Source: Streptomyces flavotricini (lineage in GTDB: Bacteria > Actinomycetota > Actinomycetes > Streptomycetales > Streptomycetaceae). From it: a stretch of 64,000 bases of DNA. The stretch spans positions 5,261,331-5,325,330 of the forward strand of contig NZ_JAINUL010000001.1 of the NCBI RefSeq assembly GCF_020639365.1, written 5' to 3'. A program made the position numbers and the translations under genes. The notes beneath the pieces were generated by a model that worked only from the letters and a program-made list of their open reading frames with translations, did not search any database and was not told the origin of the DNA. Below are positions 24,795 through 33,600 of the stretch, piece after piece (the first letter of the stretch is position 1; every line of letters begins with the position of its first letter).

Positions 24795-25287
24795 AGGAGC
24801 GCAGGGGCTTGGCCATGCAGCGGCTGGAGTCGTACGCGCGGTAGTGGCCGAACTTCTCGGCGAGCGTGTAGCCCGAGGAGAAGTAGAGGGCTATCGCCTC
24901 CGGTTGCCGGTCTCCCGTCTCCAGCACCATGCGGGTGCGGCCCGCGGTGCGGGCGTCGGCTTCCAGTTCCGCCAGGATGCGGCGGGCCAGACCCAGGCCC
25001 CGGGCCTCGGGGACCACGTACATGCGCTTGAGCTCGGCGTCGCCGTCCGAGTAGCCCTCGTCGTTCTCGTCCTGGCTGCGCCAGCCGCCGCTGGCCACGG
25101 GTGCGCCCGAGGCGTCGTACGCCAGCAGGTACAGGCCCTTCGGCGGGGCGAACATCGCCGGGTCGAGGGGTGTGACATCGCCCTCACCGCCGTAGAGCAC
25201 CTGGTATCGCAACTGGACCTGGTCGTTGAGTTTGAGCGCGTCCGGGTGGTCGTACGGCACGACGCGGAGCTCTATCCCGTGAGACAT
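24790..25287 (-). CDS. GNAT family acetyltransferase
   Basis: This 165-residue protein has the GNAT core, with the acetyl-CoA loop in VVPEARGLGLARRIL and the C-terminal ETGDRQPEAIALY and GYTLAEKFGHY strands. The substrate is unknown; the small size suggests a small molecule or peptide N-terminus. The ATG is preceded by TACGAT at 6 bases and no ribosome binding site, so translation is probably leaderless. It is divergent from xth, with 38 bases between the two starts. Confidence 0.88.
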   Translation of the reverse strand: MSHGIELRVVPYDHPDALKLNDQVQLRYQVLYGGEGDVTPLDPAMFAPPKGLYLLAYDASGAPVASGGWRSQDENDEGYSDGDAELKRMYVVPEARGLGLARRILAELEADARTAGRTRMVLETGDRQPEAIALYFSSGYTLAEKFGHYRAYDSSRCMAKPLRSS

Positions 25288-25293
25288 CAGAAC

Positions 25294-25319
25294 ATCGTAC
25301 GGAACGCTCCCGTTATGGT
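25294..25319. promoter_or_regulatory. Back-to-back leaderless promoters of GNAT and xth
   Basis: On the minus strand TACGAT (25299-25294) lies 6 bases before the GNAT ATG. On the plus strand TATGGT (25314-25319) lies 6 bases before the xth ATG. The two -10 boxes are only 14 bases apart, so the polymerases must compete. Confidence 0.5.
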
Positions 25320-25325
25320 GCGGGG

Positions 25326-26129
25326 ATGCTCACTGTGACCTCCGTGAATGTGAATGGGATCCGCGCAGCCGCCAAGAAGGGCTTCTCCCCGTGGCTGGCC
25401 GGGTCGGACGCCGACGTGGTCTGCCTGCAGGAGGTGCGGGCCGAGGAGGGGCAGATCCCGGACGAGGTCCGCAAGCCCGACGGGTGGCACACCGTGTTCG
25501 CACCGGCCGCCGCCAAGGGGCGGGCCGGGGTGGCGCTCTACACGCGCCGCGAGCCCGACCGGGTGCAGGTGGGATTCGGGAGCGAGGAGTTCGACACGAG
25601 CGGGCGCTACCTGGAGGTGGATCTTCCGGGCGTCACCGTCGCCAGCCTCTACCTGCCCTCCGGCGAGGCCGGGACCGAGAAGCAGGACGAGAAGTACCGG
25701 TTCATGGGGGAGTTCCTGCCCTACCTCGAGGCGCTGAAGGTGCGCGCCGCCGCCGACGGGCGCGAGGTCGTCGTCTGCGGCGACTGGAACATCTGCCACA
25801 ACGAGGTCGACCTCAAGAACTGGAAGACCAACCGGAAGAACGCCGGCTTCCTGCCCGAGGAGCGGGAGTGGCTCGGGGAGGTGTACGGCACCGCCGGGTA
25901 CGTGGACGTCGTGCGCAGCCTGCACCCCGACGCCGAGGGGCCGTACTCCTGGTGGTCCTACCGCGGGCGGGCCTTCGACAACGACGCCGGCTGGCGCATC
26001 GACCTCCAGGTCGCGACCCCGGGGCTGGCCGCCAAGGCCGTGAAGGCGTTCGTCGAGCGGGCCGAGACGCACCCCGAGCGCTGGTCCGACCACGCGCCCG
26101 TGACGGTGGTCTACGAACTCGGGTCCTGA
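25326..26129 (+). CDS. xth: Exodeoxyribonuclease III
   Basis: This 267-residue AP endonuclease/3' exonuclease acts in base-excision repair. The catalytic motifs are VNVNGIRAA (metal Asn), CLQEVR (metal Glu), SLYLPSGE, GDWNICHNEVDLKN, and the final WSDHAPV with catalytic Asp-His. The 3' end overlaps the convergent MerR gene by 19 bases. Confidence 0.95.
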   Translation: MLTVTSVNVNGIRAAAKKGFSPWLAGSDADVVCLQEVRAEEGQIPDEVRKPDGWHTVFAPAAAKGRAGVALYTRREPDRVQVGFGSEEFDTSGRYLEVDLPGVTVASLYLPSGEAGTEKQDEKYRFMGEFLPYLEALKVRAAADGREVVVCGDWNICHNEVDLKNWKTNRKNAGFLPEEREWLGEVYGTAGYVDVVRSLHPDAEGPYSWWSYRGRAFDNDAGWRIDLQVATPGLAAKAVKAFVERAETHPERWSDHAPVTVVYELGS

Positions 26130-26851
26130 ACCCCGGACGGGGCCGCCGAAGGGGCTGAAGGGGCCGCGGGCGGGGTCGCGGACGCGGTTGCGGAGGCCAG
26201 GAGGCGGTCCATCGCCATGGTGAGCTCCGCCTCCACCACGCTCTTCGCGAGGGGGCGCAGCCGCGGCAGCGCCTCCTCCGTCAGATGGGCCGAGATCAGC
26301 TCAGTGAACAGGGCGGCCATCGCGTCCGCGTGCTCGCGGACCCGGCGGCCCGTCTCCAGCACCGCCGCGAGCGGGACGCCTTCGCGGACCAGCGCCGAGG
26401 AGACGTCCAGCAGGCGGCGGCTGACGTGCACGATCGCGTCGCCGTCGGTGGCGAGGTAGCCGAGGTCCAGGGAGGCCGCCAGGTTCTCCGGGGTGACCTC
26501 GCCCTCGAAGTAGTCGGCGAGGGCCTCGGGCGTCAGGCGCACCGGGGTCTCCTCGGACCAGCCGATGCCGAGCAGTTCGCCGAGCTGGCCGACGTCGCGC
26601 CCGTTCTCGAAGGCGGCGGTCAGCTCGGCGATGCCGCCGAGGGTGTGGCCGCGCTCCAGCAGGGCGGCGATGGTGCGCAGCCGGGCCAGGTGGTGCTCGT
26701 CGTACCAGGCGATCCGGCCCTCGCGGCGCGGCGGCGGGAGGAGCTTGCGCTCGCGGTAGAAGCGCAGGGTGCGGACGGGGATGCCGGCCGCCTCGGCCAG
26801 TTCCTCCGTACGGTATTCACGCACTGTCGTCCCCGCTTCCGTGTCTTCCAC
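26111..26851 (-). CDS. MerR family transcriptional regulator
   Basis: This 246-residue regulator has an N-terminal MerR winged helix (about 12-80, RTEELAEAAGIPVRTLRFYRE, KLLPPPRREG) and a long helical ligand region with no metal-binding Cys pair, so it is likely to sense an organic compound or stress. It is divergent from the monooxygenase operon at 26988, which is the obvious target. TAGGCT lies 6 bases before its GTG, suggesting a leaderless transcript. Confidence 0.88.
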   Translation of the reverse strand: MEDTEAGTTVREYRTEELAEAAGIPVRTLRFYRERKLLPPPRREGRIAWYDEHHLARLRTIAALLERGHTLGGIAELTAAFENGRDVGQLGELLGIGWSEETPVRLTPEALADYFEGEVTPENLAASLDLGYLATDGDAIVHVSRRLLDVSSALVREGVPLAAVLETGRRVREHADAMAALFTELISAHLTEEALPRLRPLAKSVVEAELTMAMDRLLASATASATPPAAPSAPSAAPSGVQDPSS

Positions 26852-26857
26852 AGGCGC

Positions 26858-26863
26858 AGCCTA
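26858..26863 (-). promoter_or_regulatory. -10 element of the MerR gene
   Basis: On the minus strand TAGGCT lies 6 bases before GTG 26851, with no Shine-Dalgarno. Confidence 0.4.
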
Positions 26864-26921
26864 TGGCGTACCGACAGTAACTTTCCGGGCGCGACCTCTA
26901 CCCATGAGTACGGAGCTGCTC

Positions 26922-26927
26922 TAGTCT
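26922..26927 (+). promoter_or_regulatory. -10 element of the monooxygenase operon
   Basis: TAGTCT lies 7 bases before GTG 26935, the start of an 18-codon leader frame, and 60 bases before the monooxygenase ATG. Confidence 0.4.
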
Positions 26928-26934
26928 CCCGATT

Positions 26935-26991
26935 GTGCCAGTGATTGCTGGCAGTGTTGCGCTGTGGGGCTGCGGAAGGCGGCGGGCATGA
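26935..26991 (+). CDS. Possible 18-codon leaderless leader peptide
   Basis: The frame GTG to TGA encodes MPVIAGSVALWGCGRRRA. Its stop overlaps the monooxygenase ATG (ATGA), and a TAGTCT box puts the transcript start on its GTG. It could couple translation of the operon. It may also be chance. Confidence 0.3.
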   Translation: MPVIAGSVALWGCGRRRA

Positions 26992-28526
26992 GCGGTGGCA
27001 TGGGCGGGCGCGAGCACGTACGGGTGGCGGTGATCGGGTCCGGGTTCGGCGGACTGGGCGCGGCCGTACGGCTGCGGCGCGAGGGGATCACGGACTTCGT
27101 CGTCCTGGAACGGGCCGATTCCGTGGGCGGGACCTGGCGGGACAACAGCTATCCCGGGTGCGCCTGCGACGTACCCTCCCATCTCTATTCGTTCTCCTTC
27201 GCGCCCAATCCCGACTGGCCGCGGACGTTCTCGGGGCAGCCGGCCATCCGCGCGTACCTGGAGCACGTCGCCGACACCTTCGGGCTCCGCCCGCACCTTC
27301 GGCTGAACTCCGAGGTCCGGATGATGCGCTGGGACGCCGACCGGCTGAGGTGGGAGATCGAGACCTCGGCCGGCGAGCTCACCGCCGACGTCGTCGTGTC
27401 CGCGACCGGGCCGCTGTCCGACCCGAAGACGCCGGAGATCCCGGGGCTCGCCGAGTTCCCGGGCAAGGTCTTCCACTCCGCGCGCTGGGACCACGACTAC
27501 GACCTGCGCGGCAAGCGCGTCGCCATGATCGGCACCGGCGCCTCGGCCATCCAGATCGTGCCGGCCATCGCGCCCGACGTGCAGCGGCTCACGCTGTTCC
27601 AGCGGACCCCGCCGTGGGTGATGCCGCGCACCGACCGCGCCATCAGCGGCGCGGAGCGCTGGCTGCACCGCCAGCTGCCGTTCACCCGGGCGGCCCGCCG
27701 GGGGCTTCTGTGGGGGATCCGGGAGCTCCAGGTCAGCGCTTTCACCAAGCGGCCGAACCAGCTCGGGCTCATCGAGTCGCTGGCCAAGGCCAACATGGCA
27801 CGCTCGATCAAGGACCCGGCGCTGCTGGCCAAGCTGACGCCCTCGTACCGGATCGGCTGCAAGCGGATCCTGCTCTCCAGCGAGTACTACCCGGCGCTGG
27901 CCCGCCCCAACGTGGACCTGGTCGCCTCCGGGCTCAAGGAGATCCGGGGCTCGGTGCTGGTCGCCGCCGACGGGACGGAGACCGAGGTCGACGCGATCGT
28001 CTTCGGCACGGGCTTCCACGTCACGGACATGCCGATCGCGGACCGGGTGGTGGGCGCGGAGGGCCGGACCCTCGCGGACCACTGGAAGGACGGGATGCAG
28101 TCGCTGCGCGGGGCGACGGCGGCCGGGTTCCCGAACTGGATGACGATCATCGGGCCGAACACCGGGCTCGGCAACAGCTCGATGATCCTGATGATCGAGT
28201 CGCAGCTCAACTACATGGCGGACTACCTGCGCCAGCTGAACGTGCTGGGCGGGCAGGTCGCGCTCGCGGCCCGGCCCTCGGCCGTGAACCAGTGGAACCG
28301 GCACGTCCAGACCCGCATGGAGCGGACCGTGTGGAACACGGGCGGCTGCACCAGCTGGTACCTGGACGCGCAGGGCCGCAACACGACGGTCTGGCCGGGC
28401 ACGACCGGCGAGTTCCGGAAGGAGACGCGGAGCGTGGACCTGTCCGAGTACGAGGTCATCCGGCTCCGGGAGGCCGGGGCCGAGCGGGTCCCGGCCGGCG
28501 CGGAAAGCGCGGAGGGCGCGGCGTGA
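26988..28526 (+). CDS. FAD-dependent monooxygenase, Baeyer-Villiger type
   Basis: This 512-residue flavoprotein has an FAD-binding GxGxxG near the start (IGSGFGGLGAA), a second nucleotide-binding GTGASA for NADPH, and the class B fingerprint FPGKVFHSARWD between them. It should oxidise a ketone to an ester, or a heteroatom. ATG 26988 has GGAAGG 9 bases upstream; a GTG at 26964 is in frame. It heads an overlapping operon with an alpha/beta hydrolase and an SDR, and is divergent from a MerR regulator. An oxidise-then-hydrolyse pathway is a reasonable inference. Confidence 0.9.
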   Translation: MSGGMGGREHVRVAVIGSGFGGLGAAVRLRREGITDFVVLERADSVGGTWRDNSYPGCACDVPSHLYSFSFAPNPDWPRTFSGQPAIRAYLEHVADTFGLRPHLRLNSEVRMMRWDADRLRWEIETSAGELTADVVVSATGPLSDPKTPEIPGLAEFPGKVFHSARWDHDYDLRGKRVAMIGTGASAIQIVPAIAPDVQRLTLFQRTPPWVMPRTDRAISGAERWLHRQLPFTRAARRGLLWGIRELQVSAFTKRPNQLGLIESLAKANMARSIKDPALLAKLTPSYRIGCKRILLSSEYYPALARPNVDLVASGLKEIRGSVLVAADGTETEVDAIVFGTGFHVTDMPIADRVVGAEGRTLADHWKDGMQSLRGATAAGFPNWMTIIGPNTGLGNSSMILMIESQLNYMADYLRQLNVLGGQVALAARPSAVNQWNRHVQTRMERTVWNTGGCTSWYLDAQGRNTTVWPGTTGEFRKETRSVDLSEYEVIRLREAGAERVPAGAESAEGAA

Positions 28527-29464
28527 GCCGGCCCGCGTACGTCACCTCCGGGCGGTACGCCCCGCCCGCGGCCCGGCGGGAGCTGGTCGCGGTCTCCGCC
28601 GACGGGGCCCGCCTGCACGTGGAGGAGCACGGGGAAGAGGGCGCGCCGGCCGTGGTGCTCGCGCACGGCTGGACCTGCTCCACCGCCTTCTGGGCCGCGC
28701 AGATCCGCGAGCTCGCCCGGGACCACCGGGTCATCGCCTACGACCAGCGCGGGCACGGGCGCAGCCCCGGTGCCTCCCGCTACGGCACCGACGCCCTCGC
28801 CGACGATCTCGTGGCGGTCCTCGGGGCCACCCTGGCCCCCGGAGAGCGGGCGGTCGTCGCCGGGCACTCCATGGGCGGAATGACGATCATGGCGGCCGCG
28901 GGGCGGCCGGAGTTCGCCGAGCACGCCGCCGCCGCGCTCCTGTGCAGCACCGGCAGCGCCCGGCTGGTCGCGGAGGCGCTGGTCGTGCCCCTGCGCCCGG
29001 GGCGCGTACGGACCCGCATCACCGGCGCGGTCCTCGGAGCACGCGCCCCCCTCGGCCCCGTCACGCCGGTTGCCAAGAGGGTGCTGAAGTACGCCACCAT
29101 GGGTCCCGGGTCCGCGCCCGACAAGGTCGAGGCCTGCGCCCGCATCGTCCACGCCTGCCCCACCGGTGTCCGGCACGCCTGGTCCGAGGTGCTGGCCGGG
29201 CTGGACCTGGAGGCGAACCTCGCGGAGCTCACCGTGCCCACCGCCGTGATCGGCGGCAAGAACGACCGGCTCACCCCGATCGTGCACGCCCGCGGGCTGG
29301 CCGCGGCCCTGCCGCACTGCGTGGGGCTGACCGAGCTGACCGGCATGGGACACATGACCCCGATCGAGGCCCCCGAGGCCGTCACCAACGCCGTACGCGA
29401 GCTGACCGTCCACGTGAAGCACCCGAAGAACGCGACCGACGACCTGAAGGAGAAGACGCCGTGA
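28523..29464 (+). CDS. Alpha/beta hydrolase
   Basis: This 313-residue hydrolase has the nucleophile S116 in GHSMGG, the oxyanion strand LAHGWTCS, an acid residue in GGKNDRLTP and the catalytic His in GMGHMTP. The lid between about 150 and 210 is basic and hydrophobic. Its GTG overlaps the monooxygenase stop, so the ester made by the monooxygenase is a plausible substrate. Confidence 0.9.
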   Translation: MSRPAYVTSGRYAPPAARRELVAVSADGARLHVEEHGEEGAPAVVLAHGWTCSTAFWAAQIRELARDHRVIAYDQRGHGRSPGASRYGTDALADDLVAVLGATLAPGERAVVAGHSMGGMTIMAAAGRPEFAEHAAAALLCSTGSARLVAEALVVPLRPGRVRTRITGAVLGARAPLGPVTPVAKRVLKYATMGPGSAPDKVEACARIVHACPTGVRHAWSEVLAGLDLEANLAELTVPTAVIGGKNDRLTPIVHARGLAAALPHCVGLTELTGMGHMTPIEAPEAVTNAVRELTVHVKHPKNATDDLKEKTP

Positions 29465-30354
29465 GCGCGAGCAGGAGTCTGGAAGGCCAGGTCGCCGTCG
29501 TCACCGGCGCGGCACGCGGGGTCGGCGAGCTCCTCGCCCGCAAGCTGTCCGCGCGCGGCGCGAAGGTGGCACTGGTGGGCCTGGAGCCGGAGGCCCTCAA
29601 GGAGGTTTCGGAGCGGCTGCACACCGACAGCGGGCACTGGCACGCCGACGTCACCGACCACGAGGCCATGGCCCGCGTCGCGCAGGAGGTCAAGCAGCGC
29701 TTCGGCAAGGTCGACATCGTCGTCGCCAACGCGGGCGTGGCCGCCGGCGGCCCGTTCGCCGAATCCGATCCCGAGGCCTGGCGCCGGGTGATCGAGGTGA
29801 ACCTGATCGGCGGCGCCGTCACCGCCCGCGCCTTCCTCCCCGTACTGGCCGAGAGCCGCGGCTACTTCCTCCAGATCGCCTCGCTCGCCGCGATCACCCC
29901 GGCGCCGATGATGAGCGCGTACTGCGCCTCCAAGTCCGGTGTCGAGGCCTTCGCGCACTGCCTGCGCGCAGAAGTCGGCCACAAGGGCGTCAGGGTGGGC
30001 GTCGGCTACCTCTCCTGGACCGACACCGACATGGTGCGCGGCGCCGACCAGGACGAGGTCATGCGGGAGCTGCGCCAGCGGCTGCCGTGGCCGTCGAACC
30101 GCACCTACCCGCTGGGCCCGGCCGTGGACCGGATCGTCGCCGGCATCGAACGGCGCTCGCCGCACGTGTACGCCCAGTGGTGGCTGCGCGGGATGCAGGG
30201 CGTGCGCGGCTACCTGCCCGGGATCATCGCGACGGTCGGGCAGCGGGAGATGAAGCGCTTCGAGCCCCGGCTGACGAGCGTCTCCCGGGGGCTGGTGGGC
30301 GCCGGAGGCGCCGCCGACGAGAAGGAGCGGGCGCTGGGCACAGAGCGTCATTGA
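29461..30354 (+). CDS. Short-chain dehydrogenase/reductase
   Basis: This 297-residue SDR has TGAARGVGE for NAD(P) binding, ANAGV, an active-site Ser in QIASLAA, and Y154-x3-K158 (YCASK). The C-terminal 60 residues are longer than usual and basic. The GTG overlaps the hydrolase stop. It would interconvert an alcohol and the ketone used by the monooxygenase. Confidence 0.92.
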   Translation: MSASRSLEGQVAVVTGAARGVGELLARKLSARGAKVALVGLEPEALKEVSERLHTDSGHWHADVTDHEAMARVAQEVKQRFGKVDIVVANAGVAAGGPFAESDPEAWRRVIEVNLIGGAVTARAFLPVLAESRGYFLQIASLAAITPAPMMSAYCASKSGVEAFAHCLRAEVGHKGVRVGVGYLSWTDTDMVRGADQDEVMRELRQRLPWPSNRTYPLGPAVDRIVAGIERRSPHVYAQWWLRGMQGVRGYLPGIIATVGQREMKRFEPRLTSVSRGLVGAGGAADEKERALGTERH

Positions 30355-30430
30355 TCGAAATGCGAGCTTTGTCCCCTCGTGCAAATCTGGTCGCAGCCCG
30401 GTCCCCTACACCCCTCCAGGAGTGAACAGC

Positions 30431-30601
30431 ATGGGCATCAAGGACCAGTTCCAGGACAAGGCGCAAGAGCTCGAGGACAAGGCCAAGGCGGCCCGGCAGG
30501 GCGCGAAGGACGAAACGTCCGAGCGCGGTGCCCACGCCTCCGGCCAGGCCAAGAAGAAGGAAAAGGTCCACGACGAGCTCGACGACAACTGGGACTTCTG
30601 A
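30431..30601 (+). CDS. 56-residue charged small protein
   Basis: This short gene encodes a hydrophilic, helical, Lys/Asp/Glu/Gln-rich peptide starting MGIKDQFQDKAQELEDKAKA and ending DDNWDF. GGAG lies 9 bases before the ATG. It resembles CsbD-like or LEA-like stress peptides in composition, but no motif proves that. It is followed by a perfect 18-bp terminator. Confidence 0.75.
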   Translation: MGIKDQFQDKAQELEDKAKAARQGAKDETSERGAHASGQAKKKEKVHDELDDNWDF

Positions 30602-30620
30602 CGCCCGGAGTTCGTGGCGG

Positions 30621-30660
30621 AAGGGGCGCTGCCCGTGCGGGTGCACGGGCAGCGCCCCTT
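30621..30660. terminator. Perfect 18-bp bidirectional terminator
   Basis: The arms 30621-30638 and 30643-30660 are perfectly complementary around a 4-base loop. It separates the small charged gene from the convergent protease gene and can serve both strands. Confidence 0.9.
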
Positions 30661-30677
30661 CTCCGCGTGTCCCCGCC

Positions 30678-33600
30678 CTACGGCCGCGGCGGCAGCTTCG
30701 GACGCTTCAGGTCCGGTACGTCCGCGTACCCGGGCGGCACCGCGGCCGGCTCCTGCTCCAGCAGCTCCACCGCCAGGAACACGGCGTCGTCGAGCTGCGC
30801 GTGCCGCCCCTCCGCCCAGTCGAGCGGGGTCCGCAGGATCGCCAGGTCCGGTTCCACGCCGTGGTTCTCCACCGACCAGCCGTACTCCGGGAACCAGGCG
30901 GCGTTCATCGGCACGGTGATCACCGTGCCGTCGCCCAGGGTGTGCCGGCCGGTCATCCCGACCACCCCGCCCCAGGTGCGCTGGCCGACCACCGGACCGA
31001 GCCCGAGCAGCTTGAAGGCCGCCGTGATCATGTCCCCGTCCGACGAGGTCGCCTCGTCCGCCAGGGCCACGATCGGACCGCGGGGCGCGTTGGAGGCGTA
31101 ACTGACCGGCTGGGCGTTGCGCGTCAGGTCCCAGCCGAGGATCGAGCGGGTCAGCTTCTCCACCACCAGCTCGCTGATGTGCCCGCCCGCGTTGCCGCGC
31201 ACGTCCACGATGAGCGCCGGCCGGGACATCTCCATCCGCAGGTCCCGGTTGAACTGCGCCCAGCCCGAGCCGCCCATGTCGGGGATGTGCAGGTAGCCGC
31301 ACTTGCCGCCGCTGAGCTCCCGGACCACCGCGCGCCGCTTGGACACCCAGTCCTGGTAGCGCAGCGGCCGTTCGTCGATCAGGGGCACGATCGCCACCCG
31401 GCGGGCCCTGCCCTCGCCTTCGGCGGGTACGAAGGTCAGCTCGACCGTGGTGCCGCCGGCCGCCGCGAGCAGGGGATAGGGACCGGCCACCGGGTCCACC
31501 GGCCGCCCGTCGATGTGGGTGAGCACGGCGCCCTCCCGGATGCCGGTGCCGGCGAGCGGGGAGCGGGCCTTGGAGTCGGAGGATTCGCCGGGCAGGATCC
31601 GGGCGAGCATCCAGCCCTCCTCGCGGGGCACGAAGTTGGCGCCGAGCAGACCGATGGGGCGGTGGTAGTGCGGCGGGCCCTCGTTGCGGCGCGCGGGGGA
31701 GACGTACGCGTGCGAGGTGCCGAGCTCGCCGAGCACCTCGCGCAGCAGGTCCGCGAACTCGTCGGGCGAGGCGACCCGTTCGACCAGGGGGCGGTACTGG
31801 CGCAGCACGCCGTCCCAGTCGATGTTGCACATGTCCGGCTCCCAGAAGTACGCGCGGATCAGCCGCCCGGCCTCCTCGAAGGCCTGGCGCCACTCGGCCG
31901 CCGGGTCCACCTCGTGCAGGATGCGGCGCAGGTCCAGGTAGACGGTGGAGTCGCTGTCGCCGGACTCGGTCGAGGGGACCGCGCGCAGGTCGCCGTCGTC
32001 GTTGACGACGAGCCGGGTGCCGTCGCCGCTGACCGCGAACCAGTCCAGCCCGGAGGCCAGTTCGCTCTTGCGCGCCTTGGTGATCTCGAAGTGCTCCAAG
32101 GTGGGCTTGCCGCTGGTGTCGGTCGGGTTGGCGAAGGTTTCGCCGAGCGCGCCCGAGATCGGCCAGCGCAGCCACACCAGCCCGCCGCCGCTGACCGGGT
32201 AGAGGGCCGAGTACTTCGACGCCGTCACCGGGAACGGCGTGACGCGGCTCTCCAGCCCCTCCACCTCCACCATGACGGCGCCCTCGCCCTCGGCGGACTC
32301 GCCGTCGCCCGGGTCGAGTCCGCCCGCCGCCGGGCGCCCGTCGGGGGTGAAGGCGAAGGGTGAGGGGGTCGCCGAGGACAGCGGCACCAGGTAAGGGCGG
32401 CAGCCCAGCGGGAAGGACAGGTCGCCGGTGTGCACGTCGTACACCGGGTCGAAACCGCGCCAGGACAGGAAGGCCAGGTAGCGGCCGTCGCGGGTGAAGA
32501 CCGGATTCTCGTCCTCGAAGCGGCCGTTGGTGACGTCCACGACGGAGCGCGGCCCGGGGCCGGAGATCCGGGCCATCTTGATCTGGCGCAGCGAGCGCCC
32601 GATGCCCGGGTGCGACCAGGTCAGCCAGGCCCCGTCGGGTGAGAACGCCAGGTCGGTGACGGGTCCGTTGATGGACCGGATCAGCTCGGTCACCTCGCCG
32701 TCGGACTCTTCGCCCGCGTCGATGAGCAGCAGCCGACCGTCGTTGGAGGCGATCGCGAGCCGTTCCCCGTCCGGATCGGAGAGCAGCTCCAGTACGCGGC
32801 CCAGCTCACCGGAGGCCAGCCGGCGCGGCTCCCGGTCCCCGGAGGCCCGCGGGAGGTAGGCGATCTCGATCGCGTCCTCGCCCTCCGCGTCCGTCACGTA
32901 CGCGACCTGTCCGCTGCTGCCGAGCATCTCGGGCAGCCGCACCCGTACGCCCGGGGTGTCGGCGATGGTCCGGGCGGGCCCGTCCCGGTGGGTGAGCCAG
33001 TACAGGCTGCCGCGGACGACGACGGCGCTGGCCCGTCCGGTGGCGTCGACGGAGAGCGAGTCGACGTGGCTGGCGGCCGGGACCTGGTACGTACGGCGGC
33101 CTGCGCGGGGACCGCCGAGGCGGACGTCGAGCCGGCGCGGGGCGGCCTCGGGGGCGAGGGAGTCGACGAGCCAGAGGTCCCCGCCGCACTGGTAGACGAC
33201 GCGGGAGCCGTCGCTGGAGGCGTGCCGGGCGTAGAACTCCTCGTGGTCGGTGTGCCGGCGCAGGTCGGTGCCGTCGGGCAGGCAGGAGTACAGGTTGCCG
33301 ATGCCCTCGTGGTCGGAGAGGAAGGCGATCCGGCCGTCGACGAACATGGGGGCGTCGAGGTGGCCCTCGATGTGCTCCATCAGCCGCTGGCCGTGCAGCC
33401 ACAGGCGGCCGGTGGCGCCGCCGCGGTAGCGCTTCCAGGCGGCGGGCTCGTGCGGGGGCTTGCCGGTCAGCAGCAGGGTGCGCCGCTCGCCCCCCGGCTC
33501 CTCGTGGACGGCGATGTCGGAGACCGGGCCCCACGGCAGCTTGCCGCCGGGCGAGCCGTCGGTCGGCACGCTGTAGGCCCAGGCGTAGTAGGAGAAGGGC

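Noticed and set aside
24530..24844. A plus-strand frame covering tRNA-Ala
   Set aside because: It includes the whole tRNA and its hairpins, so it is not a protein gene.
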